6,177 nucleotides of DNA. Source: Candidatus Dormiibacterota bacterium. GTDB taxonomy: Bacteria; Chloroflexota; Dormibacteria; Aeolococcales; Aeolococcaceae. Each line of letters opens with the position of its first letter. Positions within the stretch are counted from its first letter, which is position 1. The notes below the pieces were generated by a model, which did no database searches, was not told where the DNA came from, and saw nothing but the letters and a program-made list of their open reading frames with translations. Shown here one piece after another: positions 1 to 5,478 of the stretch. The DNA is taken from assembly GCA_027451645.1 (NCBI GenBank), contig DAIDIX010000110.1, positions 1-6,177 of the forward strand, read 5' to 3'. Made by a program: the position numbers and the translations under genes.

Positions 1-72
1 GAGAATCGGGACATGGTCCCTGACAAGGTTCACATGGTCAATGGAGAGAGCTGGGTCATCGACGACTGTCAT
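1..72 (-). CDS. N-terminus of a probable ABC transporter ATP-binding protein (partial)
   Basis: A minus-strand frame opens with ATG at 72-70 and runs off the left edge after 24 codons. The visible peptide is MTVVDDPALSIDHVNLVRDH followed by VPIL. The pattern L-S-I-x-x-V-N-L-V-R-x-x-x-P-I-L is what ABC ATPases show just before their first 'xDVSL' strand and Walker A loop, so I infer an ATP-binding subunit of an ABC transporter acting at the inner face of the membrane. Walker A, signature and Walker B lie outside the window, so this rests on a short N-terminal resemblance. The ribosome-binding site is weak (AGGACAGGGA, a few bases upstream), and a GTG directly before the ATG could also serve. 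The gene is divergent from the structured RNA and its promoter. The same bases on the plus strand are also open, but that product looks like nothing known. Confidence 0.45.
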   Translation of the reverse strand, partial: MTVVDDPALSIDHVNLVRDHVPIL

Positions 73-137
73 CACACGTCCCTGTCCTGCAGAGCAGATT
101 CCCTCCCCACTGTATCTGCATCTACCACTGTTGCATC

Positions 138-165
138 TTGACTTTGCGAGGGCGCCTTTTACACT
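138..165 (+). promoter_or_regulatory. sigma-70-like promoter for the structured RNA
   Basis: TTGACT at 138-143 (five of six matches to the -35 consensus) is followed after 16 bp by TACACT at 160-165 (four of six to the -10). The expected start point is about 171-175, which coincides with the first paired base of the RNA's closing helix at 171. That agreement between a promoter call and an independent structural boundary is the main reason to believe it. No comparable promoter is seen for a minus-strand transcript entering from the 600 side. Confidence 0.6.
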
Positions 166-174
166 TAAAGTGTA
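160..174. repeat. 15-bp perfect inverted repeat over the -10 and start point
   Basis: TACACTTAAAGTGTA is a perfect palindrome around a central A (seven complementary bases on each side). It covers the proposed -10 hexamer and the transcription start. It could be an operator for a dimeric repressor. It is less likely to be a terminator, since no T-run follows on either strand. Only the symmetry is observed; an operator function is inference. Confidence 0.4.
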
Positions 175-201
175 GGGACAAACAGGGTAGCTACGGTATC
201 A

Positions 202-300
202 GAAGGAGAGTTCCAATGAGCACCGTGTGGACAATTCCACGTCAGATGCGGCTTCCTCTGCAGCTTCCGTACTGCGGGAGAACGGTCTGGCAGCTCCTTC
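202..300 (+). other. RNA domain I: three-way junction closed by a 7-bp helix
   Basis: GAAGGAG (202-208) pairs perfectly with CTCCTTC (294-300), 85 bases apart. Inside, ACCGT (222-226) pairs with ACGGT (282-286). Stacked directly on that is GTGGA-caat-TCCAC (227-240). A second hairpin is CTTCCG-tactg-CGGGAG (264-280, one G-U). The GAAGGAG strand resembles a Shine-Dalgarno site before an ATG at 216, but that frame is only 35 codons and unremarkable, so I read it as a helix strand. Confidence 0.6.
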
Positions 301-324
301 GGCATGGACGGGCAGAAAGGTGAA

Positions 325-449
325 GCCCAGTTGGCTGGCGGAGCAGCCATTGATATTCTCTCCCTGCGGATAGCGGACGATTCCGCTCGGATACATCGAG
401 TACAAGTATGGTAGGGACAGCGGATCAATGGGGATCCGACCAACTGGGC
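325..449 (+). other. RNA domain II: branched domain closed by a 10-bp perfect helix
   Basis: GCCCAGTTGG (325-334) is perfectly complementary to CCAACTGGGC (440-449). Inside, TCCCTGC (361-367) pairs with GTAGGGA (411-417) and closes a small junction holding AGCGGA-cgat-TCCGCT (372-387) and a weaker ATAC/GTAT stem (391-394 with 406-409). Next to it is CGGATC-aatggg-GATCCG (421-438). CCATTGAT (347-354) is perfectly complementary to ATCAATGG (424-431), so the linker could pair with the loop of hairpin 421-438 (347-351 with 427-431) or open that hairpin altogether. Confidence 0.65.
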
Positions 450-456
450 ACACAGG

Positions 457-510
457 ATGTCCAATGACATGAGAACCTGACACGTAGTCAGGCTGTTCAC
501 AAGCGTGAAC
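457..510 (+). other. RNA tandem hairpins (three perfect stem-loops in a row)
   Basis: ATGTC-caat-GACAT (457-470), CCTGAC-acgta-GTCAGG (476-492) and GTTCAC-aagc-GTGAAC (495-510) are perfect short stems with 4-5 base loops. They are separated by only five and two bases. The second and third could stack coaxially with the pseudoknot that starts at 514. The CAAT loop is the same as in the 227-240 hairpin. Confidence 0.65.
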
Positions 511-513
511 TTT

Positions 514-565
514 GGAGAGGCCCATCACCCTTCACGGTGGAGCCTCTCCCGCTATATGAAGGGTG
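514..565 (+). other. RNA H-type pseudoknot
   Basis: Stem 1 is GGAGAGGC (514-521) with GCCTCTCC (542-549), 8 perfect pairs. Stem 2 is CACCCTTCA (526-534, inside the loop of stem 1) with TGAAGGGTG (557-565), 9 perfect pairs. The pairs interleave, which defines an H-type pseudoknot. A competing small stem, CACC/GGTG (526-529 with 536-539), exists inside the loop, so a two-state fold is possible. Seventeen perfect pairs in 52 bases are unlikely by chance. I do not recognise the ligand-binding core of any known pseudoknotted riboswitch. Confidence 0.7.
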
Positions 566-598
566 TAACTCGACCTGTTTCGTGGTACCATCCCTGCA

Positions 599-626
599 AT
601 ACAGGAATTAGTGGAACGCACTCTTC
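599..626 (+). other. leader between the structured RNA and the DedA start
   Basis: This holds no obvious promoter and no terminator with a T-run. CCTG (593-596) and CAGG (602-605) could form a small hairpin in competition with the RNA's closing helix. The only Shine-Dalgarno-like element is a weak GGAA at 613-616, ten bases before the ATG. Confidence 0.35.
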
Positions 627-1307
627 ATGCATCATGCTCCCCATCTCCCAGGCATCTTCAATGCACTGGCTCCCGTGCTCGATCATTTCGGGTATCTGGC
701 TGTCGTTTTCTTCCTCTTCCTTGAGGATTTCGGAATCCCAGTGCCTGGCGAGACGACACTCATTGCAGCTGCTGTGTATGCAGGAGCTGGTGTCCTCAAT
801 GTCTGGCTCATTGTTCCACTTGCCATTCTTGCTGCCATGATCGGGGACAATGTCGGGTATGCAATTGGGCGCTTTGGGGGCCGTGCTGTTGTCGAACGGT
901 GGGGGCACTACATCTTCATCACCCCTGAGCGCCTCGCAGTTGCAGAGAACTTCTTTGCGAAGCGTGGAGGCAGGATTGTTGTCATTGCCCGTTTCATCGA
1001 GGGTCTTCGCCAGGCGAACGGCATCATTGCGGGAATAACGGAGATGCCCTGGCCACGCTTCCTCCTCTTCAACACCATTGGGGCTGCTCTCTGGGTTGGT
1101 GTCTGGGTGACTGTGGGAATGGTTGCTGGGGAGCATCTCAACTCGATCTACCACACCCTTGCACGGTATGAGCTTGGTGCTGCAGCTCTTGTTGTGCTCG
1201 GCATCATTGCCCTCATTGTCCGAAGTGTTCTTCGCCACCGGGGCAACAATCACGATGCCGCTCCACACGCTGCACCAGCACAGGACCAGTCAACGCCGGA
1301 GTCGTGA
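627..1307 (+). CDS. DedA-family (VTT/SNARE-associated domain) membrane protein
   Basis: An integral inner-membrane protein of 226 residues, usual DedA length. The family is linked to lipid-carrier or phospholipid flipping, envelope homeostasis and proton-motive-force-dependent tolerance; the substrate here is unknown. Family marks: FLEDFGIPVPGE (31-42) with acidic residues at 33, 34 and 42; GDNVGYAIGRFGG (73-85) with D74; the RGG region (113-115) leading to ARFIEGLR (121-128) with the two expected arginines R122 and R128; then a membrane-embedded stretch from about 138 to 168 and a last transmembrane helix at about 184-202. The tail (203-226) is polar and His/Ala-rich. ATG 627 is the first possible start after an in-frame TAG at 609, and the ribosome-binding site is weak. 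It may be read from the 138-165 promoter through the structured RNA. The 3' end overlaps the glycosylase gene by 18 bp, convergent. Confidence 0.92.
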   Translation: MHHAPHLPGIFNALAPVLDHFGYLAVVFFLFLEDFGIPVPGETTLIAAAVYAGAGVLNVWLIVPLAILAAMIGDNVGYAIGRFGGRAVVERWGHYIFITPERLAVAENFFAKRGGRIVVIARFIEGLRQANGIIAGITEMPWPRFLLFNTIGAALWVGVWVTVGMVAGEHLNSIYHTLARYELGAAALVVLGIIALIVRSVLRHRGNNHDAAPHAAPAQDQSTPES

Positions 1308-1913
1308 CGGGCCACTTACTGCTGGATGTGCTGCAATGCAGAACCGGAGGGGCGCCTCTGCAGCAACGCTGATGCCAATCCGTGGTGTACAGATGATGCG
1401 TTCACGCTCTCCAACTTCTCCTTTCCTCAGCTGGAGATGGCTCCCATCTGCAAAATATGGCAGGCCATTGTCTTCCACTGTGATGCCCAGTCCCCGTGCG
1501 AACAGTCCTGGACCCCTGAGAAGTCCTGACTGTGGCCTCTCGGGTCTGCAGCCAAGCCTCGCCCGAACGTGTTCCTCGCCTCCCACCACTTCCGCACTCC
1601 TGAAGAGGACTGCTCCAGCTCCATCATCCCCATGCGCAACGACATTGCAGCACCAGTGCACACCGTAGCTTCTGTACACGTATGCATGACCAGGAGCTCC
1701 AAACATGACAGCTGTCCGGTCTGTTGGTCCACGGTAGGCATGCGATGCCGGGTCGTCATGGCCACGGTATGCCTCAGTCTCGACAACGCGGGAGATGACT
1801 GTCTTGCCGCCACAGAGGGAAATGCATGTGCATCCCACAAGGTCAGCTGCAACAGCTGCAGGATCCCGTGCAAAGAACGCCTGGGGCAGGACGTCAGGAT
1901 CGCTGGACAGCAT
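1290..1913 (-). CDS. 3-methyladenine DNA glycosylase, AAG/MPG family
   Basis: A base-excision repair enzyme that flips out alkylated or deaminated purines and cleaves the N-glycosidic bond; 207 residues, usual for the bacterial family. The active site can be matched to human AAG: VETEAY at 44-49 gives catalytic E47 and Y49 (human E125, Y127); H58 corresponds to H136; the segment AYVYRSYG (77-84) gives Y80 and intercalating Y83 (human Y159, Y162); N90 and R105 correspond to N169 and R182. RGPGLFARGLGI (133-144) is the usual C-terminal motif. All key residues are present, so it should be active. It starts inside the end of pheT (20-nt overlap) with no clear ribosome-binding site, which suggests translational coupling as the last gene of the operon. 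The 3' end overlaps the DedA gene. Confidence 0.92.
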   Translation of the reverse strand: MLSSDPDVLPQAFFARDPAAVAADLVGCTCISLCGGKTVISRVVETEAYRGHDDPASHAYRGPTDRTAVMFGAPGHAYVYRSYGVHWCCNVVAHGDDGAGAVLFRSAEVVGGEEHVRARLGCRPERPQSGLLRGPGLFARGLGITVEDNGLPYFADGSHLQLRKGEVGERERIICTPRIGISVAAEAPLRFCIAAHPAVSGPSRLRR

Positions 1914-4395
1914 GGAGGGCTGTTTCCAGATGGGAAAGCACTGCTGTCCGTACAGTGCTCACTTCCTCGTTTGTGAGGGTACGCTCAGGAGAGCGGTACA
2001 CCATCCGCACAGTGTAGCCGCGGTGCCCTTCAGGAAGTCCACTGCCACGATACATGTCGATGATCCGTGCGGATTCGAGAAGCACTCCAGCATGTGCTGT
2101 GATTTCCTGCAGAAGGTCGAGTCCAGTACTGCTTTCTGGCACAGCAAGCGCGAGGTCTTCTGCAATTCCCGGAAATCGTGGTGGGGATGGGTAGGCGACT
2201 GCAATATCGGATGCAGTGATCACGGCATCGAGCGTGCATTCGAGAACAACGATTCTGTCTTTGCAGTCAAGCATGTCGCGCACGCTTTTCGAGAGTTCAC
2301 CTGCATAGCCGGCAGGCACTCCTGCTGCGTACGCCCACACAGTTCGTCCAGGGTGAAAGAGTTCATTGGGAGAATCTGGCTGTACCCAGTCGAGACGGCA
2401 TTTTCCCTTCTCGTCGACAATCCGCTCCACAGTGCGCCGCATCAAGTGCAGCAGTTCTGCTGCTCCCTCAGCATCCCGTTCAGGGACGGCAGCTGCCATC
2501 GCAAATGTGCGTGGTTCCAGGGGAAGCGGAGTGCGTGTTTCATCAATGCCATCGGGCATCGTGCCTGCAGGAAGCGATGTGCGGGATCCCTCCCAGTACA
2601 CATGTCCAAGTTCGAAGAGCCGTGGTGAGACCACTCCCCTGTTGACATTGAGTACGAGGGATCGAAGGAGTGTGGACAGGAGACTGGTCCGGAGTCTGCT
2701 TCCGATGTCCGTGAGGGGATTGGTGATGGTGACTGCACGTGGGGAGCCTGAACCATCAGGATGTGCGCATGCAGGAAGTGCAGTCGCAAGATCCTCATCA
2801 CTGACAAAGGATGTGGTCCGTGCTTCCGTGAAGCCTGCACCAAGGGCAATGTCCCGGATACGGGCATCACCATCGATGAGATACTGATCCGGTCGTGGAG
2901 CATCACGCCGCTGTCCAGGAAGGGTTGCGGGAAGGGCATCATAGCCAATGCACCTGCCGATCTCCTCAGCAATGTCCTCAGGAAGGACAAGATCGTTCCG
3001 GAAGACTGGGGCAGTTATCGTGAAGTGCTCACCATCTGCTGCCACATCTGCACCAAGCCGCTTCATGATCGATGAGACAGAATCCCCTGCAACAGGATAT
3101 CCAAGGATGCCTGAGATTGCTGAGGCAGTGACAGTGACAGGAGGTGATGGTGCCTGTGCTCCAGGATGGATATCAACAGCCCCGGACAGGGCAAGCGTTC
3201 CCCCAGTGAGTGACGCGACAAGCACTGCTGCCCGTTCTATTGCAGGAGGTGGAAGATCATCCGAGAGATCCTTCTCAAAGAGGGCAGATGCATCCGTACG
3301 GATACCGTGAAGACGGGAAGTCCGCCTGATACGGCGGGGATTCCACGATGCAGCCTCAATGATGATTCGTGTGGTGGAGGCTGAAATGCCTGAATGCTCG
3401 CCTCCCATGATGCCAGCAAGGCTGAGCGCTGCAGCAGGAGTGCTGACGACAATGTCATCAGGTGTACAGTGCCGCTCAACACCGTCAAGGCAGAGGAGCG
3501 CTTCTCCATCATGGGCTCTTCTGATGATGAGCTCTGCGTTTCCTGGAGTCCTCCCATCCTTGGCAACGACATCGTAGTCAAACATGTGGAGAGGTTCCCC
3601 CAGTTCATGGGCCACATAGTTGCTGATATCGACAATGGCATCGATTGGCCGTACTCCCACAGAGAGAAGCCGCTGCTGCATCCACTGTGGTGCTGGACCT
3701 ACTGCAACATTGTCCATGGCAAGAGCCATGAATCGCCTGCAGCCATCTGTATCCTCGACAGTGACTGTGCAGGGAAGGGTCTTCCCTGCTGGCACTGGAA
3801 GCGGTCCATTTTCCGTCTCCCAGTGCAGGGAATGAAGTGGACGTTCGAAGAGAGCTGCAAGTTCCCGTGCAATGCCCCAGTGGGAAAGGCAGTCGGGCCT
3901 GTTTGTCGTGATTTCGACATCGAGGATCGTGTCCTGCTCAAGAAGCTCATGGAGCGGCTGTCCAGGGCTCCCTTTCTCGAGAAGGAGAATGCCCTCGTGA
4001 TCGCCCGAGAGCCCAAGTTCCCGTGCAGAGCAGAGCATGCCCTCGGAAATCCACTTTCCCCTTCCGAATGGGCGAGGCTCGATGAGGAGATCGATGATGG
4101 GAAGGAATGTTCCTGGAGGAGCGAATGGCACGAGAACACCTTCACGGAGGTTCGGTGCTCCACTCACAAGGTTCCGCGCGGTTCCACTCCCGTCATCCAC
4201 AGTGCAGACAGCAAGCGGATGGTCCTTCGAACCTGCCCACTCGAGGGACGTGATGCGTGCAGCTATGACACCAGCACAGGTGGGAAGTGCACTGTTTACC
4301 TCAGTACCGGACCGAATGAGAGCTGACGTGATGTCTTCAAGCGGAATTCCCGAGAGGTCCACAAGCGAGGAGAGCCAGTTGAGGGAGAGTTTCAT
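1894..4395 (-). CDS. pheT: phenylalanine--tRNA ligase beta subunit
   Basis: The beta chain of cytoplasmic alpha2beta2 PheRS, which binds tRNA-Phe and edits mischarged Tyr-tRNA-Phe. At 833 residues it is slightly longer than the common length of about 800. Regions in order: N-terminal piece starting MKLSLNWLSSLV; OB-fold tRNA-binding domain, about 40-155, with NLVSGAPN (75-82) and SEGMLCSARELGLS (117-130); NRPDCLSHWGIARELA (165-180), the linker typical of the family; B3/4 editing domain, about 210-380; B5 domain, about 415-490, with PEDIAEEIGRCIGYD (472-486); a catalytic-like core, about 505-725; and a C-terminal FDX-ACB anticodon-binding domain, about 738-831, beginning YPSPPRFPGIAEDLAL. The start is fixed by AAGGAGG five bases upstream. 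It overlaps pheS by four bases (ATGA), so the two subunits are translationally coupled. Confidence 0.97.
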   Translation of the reverse strand: MKLSLNWLSSLVDLSGIPLEDITSALIRSGTEVNSALPTCAGVIAARITSLEWAGSKDHPLAVCTVDDGSGTARNLVSGAPNLREGVLVPFAPPGTFLPIIDLLIEPRPFGRGKWISEGMLCSARELGLSGDHEGILLLEKGSPGQPLHELLEQDTILDVEITTNRPDCLSHWGIARELAALFERPLHSLHWETENGPLPVPAGKTLPCTVTVEDTDGCRRFMALAMDNVAVGPAPQWMQQRLLSVGVRPIDAIVDISNYVAHELGEPLHMFDYDVVAKDGRTPGNAELIIRRAHDGEALLCLDGVERHCTPDDIVVSTPAAALSLAGIMGGEHSGISASTTRIIIEAASWNPRRIRRTSRLHGIRTDASALFEKDLSDDLPPPAIERAAVLVASLTGGTLALSGAVDIHPGAQAPSPPVTVTASAISGILGYPVAGDSVSSIMKRLGADVAADGEHFTITAPVFRNDLVLPEDIAEEIGRCIGYDALPATLPGQRRDAPRPDQYLIDGDARIRDIALGAGFTEARTTSFVSDEDLATALPACAHPDGSGSPRAVTITNPLTDIGSRLRTSLLSTLLRSLVLNVNRGVVSPRLFELGHVYWEGSRTSLPAGTMPDGIDETRTPLPLEPRTFAMAAAVPERDAEGAAELLHLMRRTVERIVDEKGKCRLDWVQPDSPNELFHPGRTVWAYAAGVPAGYAGELSKSVRDMLDCKDRIVVLECTLDAVITASDIAVAYPSPPRFPGIAEDLALAVPESSTGLDLLQEITAHAGVLLESARIIDMYRGSGLPEGHRGYTVRMVYRSPERTLTNEEVSTVRTAVLSHLETALHAVQRS

Positions 4396-5450
4396 CCATC
4401 CCTCCTTGGAGTGAGAAAGCGGACATCGTTCTCGTACAGATGCCGTATGTGCTGGATGTTGTACTTCAGCATGGCCATCCGTTCCAGACCAACGCCAAAC
4501 GCGAAGCCCCTGTAGACTGCGGGATCGATTCCGCCATTCTCGAGAACAGTAGGATGGATCATGCCACTGCCGAGAACTTCAATCCATCCGCTCTTCCTGC
4601 AGAGGGAGCATCCACTGCCATTGCACCGCATGCAGGAGATGTCGATCTCGAAGGATGGCTCAGTGAACGGGAAGTGGTGTGGACGGAGCCGGATCTTCCT
4701 GTCTGTGCCAAAGAACGACTGCATGAAATAGAGCAGAGTCCCCTTGAGATCCGCAAGCGAGATGTCCGTATCGATGCAGATGCCTTCTGCCTGATAGAAG
4801 ATCGGGGCATGGGTTGCATCATTGTCCCGCCTGAAACACCGTCCAATGACAATGGCACTCATCGGTGCCCCGTACACACGCATTGCACGCACCTGCACAG
4901 AACTTGTCTGTGTGCGGAGAAGGCGTGCTTCATCAATGAAGTACGTATCCTGCGTATCCCTGGAAGGATGGTCTGGCGGCATGTTCACAAAGGTGAAGTT
5001 GTACCGGTCGTACTCCACTTCAGGTCCTTCCACGAAGCGGTAGCCAAGGGATCCGAATACGGACCTGATGGAATTGAGGACTTCTGTGATGGGATGAAGT
5101 GTTCCCCGCTCAAGACGCTCCTCGGGAATGGTGAGATCCATCCATTCCCCAGCAATCCTGCTCTTCTCTTCCGCTATGTGGAGCTGTGCTGTACGTGCAT
5201 GGAAAGACTCTTCCAGCAGGGTCCACTTCTCATTGATGGTCTGCCCAAGGAGCTTCCTTGTCGGAATGTCTGCAACCTGGCCAATGCTCTTCCGGAGCTT
5301 TGTGACAGCGCCGTCCTGCCGTCCAAGGTAGGTGGCATGGACCTGGTCGAGATCATGCGTACTTGCAGCTTCCGCTATTGCCTGCTCCACTTCAGGAACA
5401 AGACGCCCAAGCTCTTCAAGGATGGCATCGTGTGAGGGGAGATCGCCCAT
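4392..5450 (-). CDS. pheS: phenylalanine--tRNA ligase alpha subunit
   Basis: The catalytic subunit of PheRS, a class II synthetase that activates phenylalanine and charges tRNA-Phe. From the start chosen here it has 352 residues, a normal length. The N-terminal coiled coil (about 8-100) contacts tRNA. Catalytic marks: HPSRDTQDTYF (161-171), LLRTQTSSVQ (177-186), motif 2 GRCFRRDNDATH (203-214), FPFTEPSFEIDIS (260-272) and motif 3 GFAFGVGLERMAMLKY (315-330). A CxxC-x4-CxxC cluster (C273, C276, C281, C284) matches the metal-knuckle variant seen in many bacterial PheS. Usual family sequence is LLRTHTSPVQ; here His is Gln (181) and Pro is Ser (184). A longer frame from 5549 overlaps the rplT end, but ATG 5450 has AAGGAG six bases upstream and gives the normal N-terminus. 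The rplT gene lies 28 bases upstream. Confidence 0.97.
   Translation of the reverse strand: MGDLPSHDAILEELGRLVPEVEQAIAEAASTHDLDQVHATYLGRQDGAVTKLRKSIGQVADIPTRKLLGQTINEKWTLLEESFHARTAQLHIAEEKSRIAGEWMDLTIPEERLERGTLHPITEVLNSIRSVFGSLGYRFVEGPEVEYDRYNFTFVNMPPDHPSRDTQDTYFIDEARLLRTQTSSVQVRAMRVYGAPMSAIVIGRCFRRDNDATHAPIFYQAEGICIDTDISLADLKGTLLYFMQSFFGTDRKIRLRPHHFPFTEPSFEIDISCMRCNGSGCSLCRKSGWIEVLGSGMIHPTVLENGGIDPAVYRGFAFGVGLERMAMLKYNIQHIRHLYENDVRFLTPRRDG
4401..4407 (-). promoter_or_regulatory. ribosome-binding site of pheT inside the pheS coding end
   Basis: AAGGAGG lies five bases before the pheT ATG and is formed by the AGG AGG arginine codons near the end of pheS. Together with the ATGA overlap it fixes the pheT start and points to coupled synthesis of the two subunits. 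Confidence 0.8.
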
Positions 5451-5456
5451 GACTGG

Positions 5457-5462
5457 CTCCTT
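5457..5462 (-). promoter_or_regulatory. ribosome-binding site that fixes the pheS start
   Basis: AAGGAG lies six bases before the ATG at 5450-5448. It decides against the upstream in-frame ATG at 5549, which would lie inside rplT and add 33 residues with no resemblance to PheS. Confidence 0.8.
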
Positions 5463-5478
5463 CTGTACAGGAACCGTA

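Larger units (their letters stand above)
171..598 (+). ncRNA. large multidomain structured RNA, about 428 nt, family not recognised
   Basis: No protein-like frame fills this stretch, but almost all of it folds into contiguous helices. The ends close on each other: 171-178 with 591-598 (8 bp, one G-U), then 180-186 with 574-580 (AAACAGG/CCTGTTT). Next come domain I (202-300), domain II (325-449), hairpins 457-470, 476-492 and 495-510, and a pseudoknot (514-565). Wobble pairs 173-596, 266-278 and 366-412 are G-U only on the plus strand; on the minus strand they would be A-C mismatches. A promoter ends at 165. I do not see a tmRNA T-arm, CCA end or tag, the RNase P core (GAGGAAAGTCC, ACAGAA), or SRP, 6S or T-box hallmarks. 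OLE, ROOL, GOLLD and similar large RNAs cannot be excluded by eye. No terminator is visible before the DedA gene, so it may be a free RNA, a processed one, or a giant 5' leader. Confidence 0.75.

Noticed and set aside
192..359. Plus-strand frame with protein-like Ala/Ser-rich composition and no ATG start
   Set aside because: No start with a ribosome-binding site in that frame, and the bases are accounted for by domain I and II helices.
199..528. Minus-strand open frame of 109 codons (and 165-500, 111 codons) inside the structured RNA
   Set aside because: The products look like no protein family, they overlap each other in two frames, and the base pairing explains the region much better.
514..549. 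Intrinsic terminator from the GGAGAGGC/GCCTCTCC stem
   Set aside because: No T-run follows on either strand, and the loop pairs downstream as a pseudoknot.
557..575. T-box antiterminator-like AAGGGTGTAACTCG
   Set aside because: It does not match the AGGGTGGNACCGCG box, no specifier stem is seen, and this strand is used in the pseudoknot.
171..598. tmRNA or RNase P RNA
   Set aside because: No tRNA-like T-arm, CCA end or tag frame; no GAGGAAAGTCC or ACAGAA core of RNase P. Only about 10 bases lie between the two 3' closing strands, too few for a T-arm.
552..1268. 238-codon minus-strand frame opposite the DedA gene
   Set aside because: Shadow of the DedA coding strand; the plus frame has clear family motifs and membrane helices.
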